Shown: piece after piece, positions 19,359-27,464 of the stretch
Layout: each line of letters begins with the position of its first letter
Position numbering within the stretch: position 1 is the stretch's first letter
Notes under the pieces: generated by a model
What the model was told of the DNA's origin: nothing
What the model saw: the letters and a program-made list of their open reading frames with translations, nothing else
Database searches by the model: none
Origin: Acinetobacter sp. ANC 3903
GTDB taxonomy: Bacteria; Pseudomonadota; Gammaproteobacteria; Pseudomonadales; Moraxellaceae
Assembly (NCBI RefSeq): GCF_002135315.1
Contig: NZ_NEGA01000015.1
Span: forward strand, 26,441-90,440
Length of the DNA stretch: 64,000 nt
Direction: 5' to 3'
Program-made: the position numbers and the translations under genes

Positions 19359-22300
19359 ATGGCTAAACGTACAGACATTAAAAGCATCTTAATTATCGGT
19401 GCTGGTCCAATTGTGATTGGTCAGGCTTGTGAGTTTGACTATTCTGGCGCGCAAGCGTGTAAAGCACTTCGTGAAGAAGGTTACCGCGTTATTTTGGTGA
19501 ACTCTAACCCAGCGACCATTATGACTGACCCTGCTATGGCAGATGCGACGTATATCGAACCGATTACCTGGCAAACTGTTGCAGCAATCATTGAGAAAGA
19601 ACGCCCAGATGCTGTTCTTCCTACAATGGGTGGTCAAACAGCATTGAACTGTGCCCTTGCCCTAGACGAGCACGGCATTTTAAAGAAATACAATGTTGAA
19701 TTGATTGGCGCGACCAAAGAAGCGATCGAAAAAGCGGAAGACCGTAAACTTTTCGATATCGCAATGCGCAAAATCGGTTTGGAATGTCCACGTGCTGACG
19801 TTGCAGAAAGCATGGAACATGCACTTGAAATTCAAGCGCGTTTCGGTTTCCCTGTGATCATTCGTCCATCATTCACGATGGGCGGTTCAGGCGGCGGTAT
19901 CGCATACAATCGTGAAGAATTCATCGAAATCTGTGAACGTGGTTTCGATCTTTCTCCGACTAAACAATTATTGATCGATGAATCTTTAATTGGTTGGAAA
20001 GAGTACGAGATGGAAGTTGTTCGTGACAAAAACGACAACTGTATCATTGTATGTACCATTGAAAACTTTGACCCAATGGGCGTGCACACTGGTGACTCAA
20101 TCACCGTTGCGCCTGCACAAACATTGACAGACAAAGAATTCCAACTGTTACGTAATGCATCTTTAGCTGTACTTCGTGAAATTGGTGTGGAAACTGGCGG
20201 TTCAAACGTTCAGTTCGGTATTAACCCGAAAGACGGCCGTATGGTTGTGATCGAGATGAACCCGCGTGTTTCTCGTTCATCAGCTCTTGCGTCTAAAGCA
20301 ACTGGTTTCCCAATTGCAAAAATCGCAGCAAAATTGGCGGTTGGTTATACTCTTGATGAATTGAAAAATGACATCACTGGCGGTACGACTCCTGCATCAT
20401 TCGAACCTGCAATTGACTACGTTGTTACTAAAATTCCTCGCTTTAACTTCGAGAAATTCCCGCAAGCTGACGCAACGCTTACAACACAGATGAAATCTGT
20501 CGGTGAAGTGATGGCGATTGGCCGTAACTTCCAAGAGTCTGTATCTAAAGCTCTTCGCGGCTTAGAAGTTGGCGCATGTGGCTTTGATGAAAAAATCGAA
20601 GTGGGTACTGCCGGCGCGAAAGAAAAAATCCTGCAAGAACTTAAAGTTCCAGGTCCAGAGCGTATTTGGTACGTGGGCGATGCATTCCGTCACGGTTTCA
20701 CACTAGACGAAGTGTTCGCTGCAACAAACATCGACCGTTGGTTCTTGATCCAGATCGAAGACATCATCAAAACTGAAAACCAAATCAAAACTTTAGGTTT
20801 TGGCGATTTAAATGCTGACAATATCCGTGCATTTAAACGTAAAGGTTTATCAGATCTTCGTATCGCTGGTTTGATGGGTATTTCACAAAAACAATTCCGT
20901 AAACACCGTTGGAACTTGGGCGTAACCCCAGTTTATAAACGTGTGGATACATGTGCTGCAGAGTTCGAATCTGACACAGCGTACATGTACTCAACTTACG
21001 ATGATGAATGTGAAGCAAACCCATCTTCTAAAGACAAGATTATGGTCATCGGTGGCGGTCCTAACCGTATTGGTCAAGGTATCGAATTCGATTACTGCTG
21101 TGTACACGCTGCCCTTGCAATGCGTGATGACGGTTATGAAACCATCATGGTGAACTGTAACCCTGAAACTGTTTCAACCGACTATGACACTTCAGATCGT
21201 TTGTACTTCGAACCAATTACTTTGGAAGATGTACTTGAAATCGTACGTATCGAGAAGCCTAAAGGCATTATCGTTCAGTACGGTGGTCAAACTCCGCTTA
21301 AATTGGCTCGTGCTTTAGAAGAAGCGGGTGCACCAATTATCGGTACATCACCTGACGCAATTGACCGTGCAGAAGACCGTGAACGTTTCCAACAAATGAT
21401 TCAACGTCTGCAACTTCGTCAACCTAACAACAGCATTGTAAAATCTGCTGAAGAAGGTATGGCTGAAGCGGCGAAAGTTGGCTATCCACTTGTAGTACGT
21501 CCTTCTTATGTATTGGGTGGTCGTGCAATGGAAATCGTTTACAACGATGACGAATTGAAACGCTACTTACGTGATGCGGTTCAAGCATCAAATGAAGCGC
21601 CAGTTCTGCTTGACCGCTTCCTAGATGATGCGATCGAAGTTGACGTGGACTGCGTATCTGACGGTAAAGACGTTGTGATTGGCGGTATCATGCAGCACAT
21701 CGAACAAGCGGGCATTCACTCAGGTGACTCTGCATGTTCTATTCCTCCTTACTCTTTATCTAAAGAAGTTCAGGACGAAATGCGTCGTCAAACAGTTGCT
21801 ATGGCGAAAGAGCTAGGCGTAATTGGTTTGATGAACGTACAGTTTGCTGTTAAAGGTACTGACGTATACATTCTGGAAGTGAACCCACGTGCATCACGTA
21901 CGGTTCCGTTCGTTTCTAAATGTATCGGCGAATCTTTAGCGAAAGTTGCTGCACGTTGTATGGCTGGTCAATCTCTTGTGTCGCAAGGCTTCACTACAGA
22001 GATTATTCCTGAACATTTCTCTGTAAAAGAAGCAGTGTTCCCATTCAACAAGTTCCCTGGCGTTGACCCAATTCTTGGCCCTGAAATGAAATCTACAGGC
22101 GAAGTGATGGGCGTTGGCAAAACTTTTGGTGAAGCGTTCTATAAAGCTGTGTTAGGCTCTAACGATCGTTTACCAGGTCTACCGACTGAAGGTGAAGTAA
22201 AACACGCATTCTTGTCTGTACGTCACTCAGATAAGCCTCGTGCAGTGGGTATTGCTAAACAGTTAACTGATCTTGGCTTCAAAGTGATCGCCACAGGCGG

Positions 22301-22589
22301 TACTTATGATGTCATTAAAGAAGCTGGTATTGCATGTGAACGTGTGAACAAAGTCACAGAAGGCCGTCCTAATATCGTGGACCGCTTGAAAAATGGCGAA
22401 GTTCAGCTCATTATCAATACGACTGAAGGCAAACAGGCTCAAGAAGATTCATTCTCGATCCGTCGCTCTGCACTTCAAGGTAAAGTGTATTACACAACTA
22501 CCTTAAACGGTGCCGATGCTGTATGCCAAGCCTTAGCAATTAAATTGCCAATGGACGTATACCGCTTGCAAGACCTTACTAAAGGTTAA
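19359..22589 (+). CDS. carB: Carbamoyl-phosphate synthase, large subunit
   Basis: 1076-residue synthase subunit. Two homologous ATP-grasp halves are seen, each starting with a conserved glycine-rich motif: [21 protein letters not shown] (cut here) near residue 10 and [18 protein letters not shown] near 565. An oligomerisation domain lies between, and an MGS-like allosteric domain closes the protein ([16 protein letters not shown], about 955 on). In enterobacteria this last domain binds UMP and ornithine. Thirteen bases after carA, with AAGGAAG as ribosome-binding site, so cotranscribed. A strong terminator follows. Confidence 0.98.
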   Translation: MAKRTDIKSILIIGAGPIVIGQACEFDYSGAQACKALREEGYRVILVNSNPATIMTDPAMADATYIEPITWQTVAAIIEKERPDAVLPTMGGQTALNCALALDEHGILKKYNVELIGATKEAIEKAEDRKLFDIAMRKIGLECPRADVAESMEHALEIQARFGFPVIIRPSFTMGGSGGGIAYNREEFIEICERGFDLSPTKQLLIDESLIGWKEYEMEVVRDKNDNCIIVCTIENFDPMGVHTGDSITVAPAQTLTDKEFQLLRNASLAVLREIGVETGGSNVQFGINPKDGRMVVIEMNPRVSRSSALASKATGFPIAKIAAKLAVGYTLDELKNDITGGTTPASFEPAIDYVVTKIPRFNFEKFPQADATLTTQMKSVGEVMAIGRNFQESVSKALRGLEVGACGFDEKIEVGTAGAKEKILQELKVPGPERIWYVGDAFRHGFTLDEVFAATNIDRWFLIQIEDIIKTENQIKTLGFGDLNADNIRAFKRKGLSDLRIAGLMGISQKQFRKHRWNLGVTPVYKRVDTCAAEFESDTAYMYSTYDDECEANPSSKDKIMVIGGGPNRIGQGIEFDYCCVHAALAMRDDGYETIMVNCNPETVSTDYDTSDRLYFEPITLEDVLEIVRIEKPKGIIVQYGGQTPLKLARALEEAGAPIIGTSPDAIDRAEDRERFQQMIQRLQLRQPNNSIVKSAEEGMAEAAKVGYPLVVRPSYVLGGRAMEIVYNDDELKRYLRDAVQASNEAPVLLDRFLDDAIEVDVDCVSDGKDVVIGGIMQHIEQAGIHSGDSACSIPPYSLSKEVQDEMRRQTVAMAKELGVIGLMNVQFAVKGTDVYILEVNPRASRTVPFVSKCIGESLAKVAARCMAGQSLVSQGFTTEIIPEHFSVKEAVFPFNKFPGVDPILGPEMKSTGEVMGVGKTFGEAFYKAVLGSNDRLPGLPTEGEVKHAFLSVRHSDKPRAVGIAKQLTDLGFKVIATGGTYDVIKEAGIACERVNKVTEGRPNIVDRLKNGEVQLIINTTEGKQAQEDSFSIRRSALQGKVYYTTTLNGADAVCQALAIKLPMDVYRLQDLTKG

Positions 22590-22606
22590 TTAAGTTACCG
22601 AGAAGT

Positions 22607-22636
22607 CCCGTCACCTCTCGGTGGCGGGCTTTTTTT
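22607..22636 (+). terminator. Terminator of carAB
   Basis: CCCGTCACC/GGTGGCGGG hairpin with a TCTC loop (one G-U pair) and a T7 tract. An alternative stem ACCGAGA/TCTCGGT overlaps its 5' arm. Confidence 0.88.
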
Positions 22637-22692
22637 ATTTATAAATCAGTACTTTTACTGATTTTTACTTTTTACAAATATGAGGGACAACA

Positions 22693-23169
22693 ATGCAACG
22701 TTATCCTATGACTCCCGAAGGCAAAATTGCCCTAGAGAAAGAATTACAGCAACTTAAAAGTGTTGACCGTCCACGTATCATTGCAGCAATTGCTGAAGCA
22801 CGTGAACATGGGGATTTGAAAGAAAACGCTGAATATCATGCTGCGCGTGAGCAGCAAGGTTTCTGTGAAGGGCGTATTCAAGACATCGAAGGCAAATTGG
22901 GCGCAGCTCAAGAAATTGATGTAAAAACACTTGAGCAAAATGGCCGTGTGGTTTTTGGTGTAACGGTAACGATTGAAAATATCGACACTGAAGAACAAAA
23001 GACCTATAAAATTGTTGGCGATGACGAAGCAGACTTTAAGATCAACAAGATCTCTGTGAACTCTCCGATCGCACGTGGCCTGTTGGGTAAAAACGAAGGC
23101 GACGAAGTGAAAATCGTTACTCCGCAAGGCGAAGTTGAATACGAAATTGTGAAAGTTGAATATCTCTAA
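22693..23169 (+). CDS. greA: Transcription elongation factor GreA
   Basis: Binds RNA polymerase and stimulates cleavage of backtracked transcripts. 158 residues, normal length. N-terminal coiled coil with the acidic tip [18 protein letters not shown], whose Asp/Glu pair acts in the polymerase active site, and a C-terminal FKBP-like domain ([19 protein letters not shown]). Start ATG 22693 after GAGGGACAACA. Separated from carB by a terminator, so it has its own transcript. Confidence 0.97.
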   Translation: MQRYPMTPEGKIALEKELQQLKSVDRPRIIAAIAEAREHGDLKENAEYHAAREQQGFCEGRIQDIEGKLGAAQEIDVKTLEQNGRVVFGVTVTIENIDTEEQKTYKIVGDDEADFKINKISVNSPIARGLLGKNEGDEVKIVTPQGEVEYEIVKVEYL

Positions 23170-23189
23170 GTCTTAGATATTTTAGGCTT

Positions 23190-23216
23190 AAAAACCCCTC
23201 CTAATGAGGGGTTTTT
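23190..23216 (+). terminator. Terminator of greA
   Basis: AACCCCTC/GAGGGGTT hairpin with a 5-base loop and A/T tracts on both sides; it may also serve the convergent TetR gene. Confidence 0.9.
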
Positions 23217-23248
23217 ATATTCAGACAATTGATTATAAATACTCTACT

Positions 23249-23836
23249 CTATCCTTCCTTTAAGAATCCTGACGCAAAGAGCTGAAAAGCATGTAATGCT
23301 TCTGGTAATACCTGCTCAGGATGTTCGCTGGAAGCCACCCATAATGCAGCATTCATGGCAGCACCATTTAAAAATACGGCAGCCGCTTCAGGATCTACAG
23401 TTTTAATCCGCTCTAACGCCAATAATTGTTCAACGCACTCACGGGTAGACTGCAAGCATTTATTTTGACTTGGCCAATGTGCAGGATCACCCAGTACCGC
23501 AGGTCCATCGCGTAGCACAATACGCTGAAATTCAGGATTCAAGGCATTCTCAATATAGGTGCGCCCTTCCAGCATTAGACCTTCCCAAAGATCATCAGGC
23601 TGATCCAGATACTTCCGGGAATATTCCGCCATTTCTGAATCAATTTGATCGACCACAGCAGCAAATAAACCCCGTTTGTCTCCAAAATGATGGTATAGCG
23701 CGCCACGGGTCAGCCTTACTTCTGCAGTGAGTTTATCCATTGAAGTGTCTGCATAACCATATTCAGCAAATGCACGACGTGCAACTTCTATGAGTTTTTT
23801 GCGGGTCTCCGCCATTTTTAGTTCACGAACAGACAT
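23249..23836 (-). CDS. TetR-family repressor
   Basis: DNA-binding regulator of 195 residues. The helix-turn-helix is YADTSMDKLTAEVRLTRGAL followed by YHHFGDKRGLF (about residues 26-56), typical of TetR/AcrR proteins. The C-terminal ligand domain is helical and unassigned. The start is ATG 23836, directly preceded by an in-frame TTG. It faces a RidA-like gene, and two copies of a 17-bp palindrome lie in the shared control region, so autoregulation and control of the RidA-like gene are likely. Confidence 0.93.
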   Translation of the reverse strand: MSVRELKMAETRKKLIEVARRAFAEYGYADTSMDKLTAEVRLTRGALYHHFGDKRGLFAAVVDQIDSEMAEYSRKYLDQPDDLWEGLMLEGRTYIENALNPEFQRIVLRDGPAVLGDPAHWPSQNKCLQSTRECVEQLLALERIKTVDPEAAAVFLNGAAMNAALWVASSEHPEQVLPEALHAFQLFASGFLKEG

Positions 23837-23870
23837 CAATTTAACTACCTCATCAATGTAAAAATTTTAA

Positions 23871-23918
23871 TTGACATACGCCTCGTATGTCAATTATGTT
23901 TACATACGAGGCGTATGT
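23871..23918. promoter_or_regulatory. Duplicated palindromic operator
   Basis: Site 1 (23871-23893) has arms TTGACATACG and CGTATGTCAA around CCT. Site 2 (23902-23918) has arms ACATACG and CGTATGT around AGG. The 17-bp core of site 2 is the exact reverse complement of that of site 1, and the centres are 28 bp apart. The pair fits binding of two TetR dimers over the divergent promoters. Confidence 0.85.
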
Positions 23919-23971
23919 GAAAAATTAAGTTTTTTGAATCTTTTTAAATTAGACATTCAGTGAGAATAGTC

Positions 23972-24361
23972 ATGACTAGAACTGCAATATTTCCCCAAGA
24001 TCGCCATGCCTTGTATGAACAACATGGTTACTCGGCTGCAATCAAATCGGAAGATTTACTCTTTGTATCAGGTCAGGTCGGTAGCCGTGAAGATGGTAGC
24101 CCTGAACCGGACTTCGAGAAACAGGTAGAACAGGCTTTTAAAAACTTGGCTGCTACATTAGCAGCGGCAGGTTGTACTTTCGATGATATTGTCGATGTCA
24201 CCACTTTTCATACCGATCATGAACAGCAATTTGAAACTATTATGAAAGTTAAAAATCAGGTGTTTACGCAAAAACCTTATCCAAATTGGACGGCTGTTGG
24301 CGTGACTTGGCTGGCTGGCTTTGACTTTGAAATCAAAGTAGTTGCACGTATACCTCAATGA
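23972..24361 (+). CDS. RidA-family protein
   Basis: 129-residue member of the RidA/YjgF/UK114 family, whose classical members hydrolyse reactive enamine/imine intermediates. It shows FVSGQVGSREDGSPE (beta-strand and loop), FKNLAATLAAAGCTFDDIVD and the C-terminal WTAVGVTWLAGFDFEIKVVA. The canonical Arg of RidA in the IPxKAR-like motif is not obvious, so it may belong to a non-deaminase subgroup; another activity is possible. ATG 23972 is preferred over GTG 23960. It is controlled from the divergent palindromic operator. Confidence 0.87.
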   Translation: MTRTAIFPQDRHALYEQHGYSAAIKSEDLLFVSGQVGSREDGSPEPDFEKQVEQAFKNLAATLAAAGCTFDDIVDVTTFHTDHEQQFETIMKVKNQVFTQKPYPNWTAVGVTWLAGFDFEIKVVARIPQ

Positions 24362-24477
24362 TCTCAGGCAATGTAAAAACTTACTTTCAAAATCAGTTCA
24401 TTTGTTGAATTGGATTGTTCGCCAGCTTAAAGATCAATTCGGTATAATGGCGCATTCCTTATTGTTATAGCCCTCTT

Positions 24478-25104
24478 ATGTCTGAAAAGCTGATTAACTC
24501 CCCTGTAAAGCATTGGTGCGAGTTCGAATTCATCTCTAAAACAGTGAAGAATCCGAATATTCATATTAAAGGGAATTATTCTTACTATTCAGCCTATTGG
24601 GATCAGGGTTTTGAGCGTTGTGTGGTGCGTTATCTACATGACAAGCCTTCCACACCTGAGAAGCCGATTGATCAGCTCTATATCGGCAATTTCGTCTGTT
24701 TTGGCGCAGAATGCGTGATTATGATGGGTGGCAACCAGTTGCACCGTACCGACTGGATTTCAGCATTTCCGTTTGATACCCGTAGTTTTATGCCTGCTGG
24801 CGATACAATCATTGGTGATGGCTGCTGGATTGGATCTCGTGCCATGATTATGCAAGGCGTGAAGCTGGGTGAAGGTGCAGTTGTGGCGACAGGTGCAGTG
24901 GTCACAAAAGACGTGCCGCCTTATGCCGTGGTCGGTGGCGTACCTGCGAAAATTATTAAATACCGTTTTCCACATGAAGATATCGAAAAACTGCTTTCCC
25001 TTAAGCTTTATAACTTAGATGAAAAGCAGTTTTTAAAAATGCGTGAAAAGTTACAGACGGATGATCTTGAAAAAATAGAAATTCATATAAAAACATACAT
25101 ATAA
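24478..25104 (+). CDS. CatB-like hexapeptide-repeat O-acetyltransferase
   Basis: A 208-residue member of the xenobiotic acetyltransferase (XAT) family: left-handed beta-helix trimers that transfer acetyl from acetyl-CoA. Hexapeptide repeats run through TIIGDGCWIGSRAMIMQGV, KLGEGAVVATGAVVTKDV and PYAVVGGVPAKIIKYRF. The catalytic His lies in LHRTDWISAFPFD, as in CatB and Vat. Substrate is unknown; the family includes chloramphenicol and streptogramin inactivators but many chromosomal members do neither. A TATAAT box is at 24443-24448. The next gene starts 34 bp downstream in the same direction. Confidence 0.88.
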   Translation: MSEKLINSPVKHWCEFEFISKTVKNPNIHIKGNYSYYSAYWDQGFERCVVRYLHDKPSTPEKPIDQLYIGNFVCFGAECVIMMGGNQLHRTDWISAFPFDTRSFMPAGDTIIGDGCWIGSRAMIMQGVKLGEGAVVATGAVVTKDVPPYAVVGGVPAKIIKYRFPHEDIEKLLSLKLYNLDEKQFLKMREKLQTDDLEKIEIHIKTYI

Positions 25105-25138
25105 TAATATAATTATAAAAAATCAACCTTAAGCAACC

Positions 25139-25678
25139 ATGTCTTCTCTATTAGAAAAAAAGCTATTTAATACGTTTGGAACAGCTCGTATCTTCGAAAA
25201 ACGAGTCAGAAAGTACGCTCTGTTAATTAAATTGCTAAATTTTTTAGGTTTAGCCATACCAATCATAATTGGCTTAATTTATTTGGCTATTGGGTCCGTA
25301 GATGATGTTGTAAAGTGGTGGGCAATATTTTTAGGAGCTGTCCAAATATTAGCATTTCTTTGGTCAATCATTGATAAATGGGATGATAAACACCAATATT
25401 CGATTGTAGCGCTTCAACGTCAAGATGAGTTATTTACTGAGCTTTCTGATCTTGATCAGCAAGATAGAAACTTCCAAACTGTATTTGATAGATTGTTGGA
25501 AAAAGAAAAACGATATAAGCAAGATGATATTTCAAAATCTATATCTAATAAAGAAATACGCTATGGTACAAGAAAATCACTCTATAGATTCCAAGTCACG
25601 TGCCCAATGTGTAATGAGATCCCTCAAACTGAAAAACCAGCTAAAGGTAAAAAGTGTGACAACTGTGCCAACTTTTAA
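25139..25678 (+). CDS. Two-TM protein with C-terminal zinc ribbon (SLATT-like architecture)
   Basis: A 179-residue protein: a basic N-terminal helix, two membrane helices (about residues 30-52, LLNFLGLAIPIIIGLIYLAI, and 58-80, WWAIFLGAVQILAFLW), a charged helical region, and a C-terminal zinc ribbon CPMC...CDNC with 14 residues between the CxxC pairs. The layout resembles the two-TM SLATT-type proteins and the database class called mobilome CxxC/CxxC proteins; I recall these as mobile or defence-associated, which is family knowledge and not proof here. No nucleotide cyclase, SLOG or other sensor is nearby. The next small gene is translationally coupled to it. Confidence 0.75.
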   Translation: MSSLLEKKLFNTFGTARIFEKRVRKYALLIKLLNFLGLAIPIIIGLIYLAIGSVDDVVKWWAIFLGAVQILAFLWSIIDKWDDKHQYSIVALQRQDELFTELSDLDQQDRNFQTVFDRLLEKEKRYKQDDISKSISNKEIRYGTRKSLYRFQVTCPMCNEIPQTEKPAKGKKCDNCANF

Positions 25679-25687
25679 GGATATATC

Positions 25688-25861
25688 ATGAATAATGTAG
25701 AAACAATTTTAAGGGCCATCCAACAACTATCACCACAAGATAGAGTACGAATTTCAATAATGTTAAATGCAACACCCACACAACTAAATACAAGATCAAG
25801 ACCACAAGCTCTAGATCTTGGGCCCTTCAAAAGAGGACGATGTCCTCATTGTGGAAAATAA
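25688..25861 (+). CDS. 57-residue protein with C-terminal CxxC, coupled to upstream gene
   Basis: A small reading frame from ATG 25688 to TAA 25861. It has a helical N-terminal half (MNNVETILRAIQQLSPQDRV), a polar linker, and ends GRCPHCGK, half of a zinc knuckle. The ribosome-binding site AAGGA (25677-25681) overlaps the stop codon of the two-TM gene and sits six bases before the start, strong evidence that it is translated with that gene. Two such CxxC tails could share a zinc ion in a dimer or with the partner protein. No family recognised. Confidence 0.7.
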   Translation: MNNVETILRAIQQLSPQDRVRISIMLNATPTQLNTRSRPQALDLGPFKRGRCPHCGK

Positions 25862-25894
25862 TCTATTTATTTTCAATACAAAGCATAAGACATA

Positions 25895-25925
25895 AAAAAA
25901 CCCACTCAATCGGAGTGGTCTTTTT
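25895..25925 (+). terminator. Terminator of the accessory pair
   Basis: CCACTC/GAGTGG hairpin with a 5-base loop, preceded by A7 and followed by a T-rich run. Confidence 0.8.
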
Positions 25926-25932
25926 CAGAATA

Positions 25933-26009
25933 TGGTGACTACGATGAAACTTGAATCTGTGACCCCAGCATTATGAATGCTACGCTCTAATCTACAGAGC
26001 TACACTTTG
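25933..26009 (-). pseudogene. Degraded tRNA-Met (CAT) gene
   Basis: 77 bases on the minus strand align without gaps to an elongator tRNA-Met. The D-arm side TAGCTC...GAGC, the anticodon arm TAGCA-TTCATAA-TGCTG (anticodon CAT), the GGGGTCACAG variable/T region and the ACCA end are all visible. The acceptor stem is broken: CAAAGTG against CGTAGTC forms few pairs. The T stem is weak and the D loop lacks the GG pair. It is most likely a relic or an element-borne divergent tRNA. Confidence 0.7.
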
Positions 26010-26445
26010 TAGTAATTAACATAATTACTAAGTTGAGTACTCAGACATTTTCGATTCCGCGATTCTTACTGCTATGCTTTTTTAAAACTGTCACCTTACT
26101 AATTCAATTGATTTGTTTTAGAAATTTATATTTCATTATCAATAGGTTAACAGATGTATAATAAGACAATTCTAAGCAGCAGTTCACAGGTATTTTTACA
26201 CATAGTTACAAATAAAAAATCTGCTTACAATTTCATCATACTTTAGTTTTAAACCCACTAATTTTCCATCCAATCCATGTTAGATTAAATTACAAAAAAA
26301 TTTAGCGGATTTAATTATCCCTATGAAATTACTAGGTTTTGTTTTATTTTAAAACGCCTAGTATCAAATTTCAAATAGTTCCATGTACAGAAATTCATAG
26401 GGTTAAAGCATCTGTTTCTAGTAAGGATTATAAGGAGAAATACAC
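26010..26445. other. AT-rich intergenic region
   Basis: About 435 bases with no supported gene. The 3' part holds the leader and promoter of the universal stress protein gene; AAGGAG at about 26431-26436 is its ribosome-binding site. Confidence 0.5.
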
Positions 26446-26886
26446 ATGGCTTATCAAAATATTTTAGTACCTGTTGACGGTTCAGAAACAGCTTATGCAG
26501 CTGTAACAAAAGCAATTGAATTTGCTAAAGCATTCGGCAGTAAAGTCACTGTAGTTCAAGTGTTAGCGCTGGATCCCTATATTGCAGCAGAATATATTTC
26601 TGCCAATCAAACCAATGACTTGATTGAACGTGCTCGTACGGCAATTGTAGAATCTCTTGAGGCAGCAAAAGCAAAATTCCATGAACAAGGTCTTGAAGTT
26701 GAAACTAAACTTATTGAAGGACAAGTAATTCATCGTGAAATTGTCAATGCAGCTAACGAAACCCATGCCGATCTGATTGTTATTGGATCACATGGCCGTA
26801 CAGGTCTGAAAAAATTGTTCTTGGGCAGTGTTGCACAAAGTCTGCTAAGCGAATCGCATGTTCCGGTACTGATTGTTCGTCAATAA
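26446..26886 (+). CDS. Universal stress protein, UspA family
   Basis: 146-residue single-domain Usp with a Rossmann-like alpha/beta fold. N-terminal ILVPVDGSETAYAAV and the C-terminal ATP-binding signature IVIGSHGRTGLKKLFLGSVA (G-2x-G-9x-G-S/T) are complete, so an ATP-binding Usp is expected. Members help survival under starvation and oxidative stress; the specific role is not inferable. Strong AAGGAG before ATG 26446. Monocistronic. Confidence 0.95.
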   Translation: MAYQNILVPVDGSETAYAAVTKAIEFAKAFGSKVTVVQVLALDPYIAAEYISANQTNDLIERARTAIVESLEAAKAKFHEQGLEVETKLIEGQVIHREIVNAANETHADLIVIGSHGRTGLKKLFLGSVAQSLLSESHVPVLIVRQ

Positions 26887-26934
26887 TAAGCCATGGGCTT
26901 TCCCATCTTTTGCTAAAGGTGGGAAAAGCTTGAT

Positions 26935-27276
26935 TCACATACATTTTTTTATAAAGCATTCATCCACTGATATTGTTTTATCTCCAATCACCATTACCCC
27001 TTCTGCCAATAACTCTAATCGCTGGATATTTTCTCCCTGATCATTCAATTTGCTTAGGCTAATTTTTCCTTGAGCATTGATGACCCTATGCCAGGGAATT
27101 TCCGCTTCTGAATCCAGATGCTTTAAAATATACCCCACTAAACGTGCATGTTTGGGTAAGCCCGCCATCTTGGCAATCTGTCCATAGCAAGCGACTTTGC
27201 CGTAGGGAATTAAAGCCACCACTTGCAGGATTTGCCGCGCTAATTCATCACTGGACGTATTGGAATGTTGAAGCAT
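26935..27276 (-). CDS. Alkyltransferase-like protein (ATL)
   Basis: A 113-residue homologue of the DNA-binding domain of O6-alkylguanine-DNA alkyltransferases. The motif usually read PCHRV is PWHRVI here, with Trp replacing the alkyl-acceptor Cys, and the rest of the fold (IPYGKVACYGQIAKMAGLPK, VGYILKH) is kept. ATLs of this type flip and bind alkylated bases and hand them to nucleotide excision repair instead of repairing them directly. The start ATG 27276 gives MLQHSNTSSDE. Monocistronic and convergent with the Usp gene. Confidence 0.9.
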   Translation of the reverse strand: MLQHSNTSSDELARQILQVVALIPYGKVACYGQIAKMAGLPKHARLVGYILKHLDSEAEIPWHRVINAQGKISLSKLNDQGENIQRLELLAEGVMVIGDKTISVDECFIKKCM

Positions 27277-27433
27277 ATATTGTCCTTATTAAACCTTGAG
27301 ATTTCGTGATTTTTGCATTCAAGCTGGTAGCTTTAAAAGACTTCCAACTCATCATCAAGATGGCTCATCTCTAAGAATATCCCATAGATCATTGATATCT
27401 CTCTACTCTAGCATCCACAAGAAACAAAATATA

Positions 27434-27457
27434 AAAAAGCCCGCTAAGGGGCCTTTG
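27434..27457 (-). terminator. Terminator, probably of the antiporter gene
   Basis: On the minus strand an AGGCCCC/GGGC-type hairpin is followed by a T6 tract. The nearest leftward gene upstream besides the transposase is the Na+/H+ antiporter, from which it is now separated by the IS element. Confidence 0.65.
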
Positions 27458-27464
27458 TTACTTA

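Noticed and set aside
24478..25104. Chloramphenicol resistance gene
   Set aside because: Only family membership is seen; many chromosomal XAT proteins do not acetylate chloramphenicol.
26899..26926. Hairpin with 12-bp arms after the universal stress protein gene
   Set aside because: The stem is convincing but there is no T tract on either side, so I did not list it as an intrinsic terminator.
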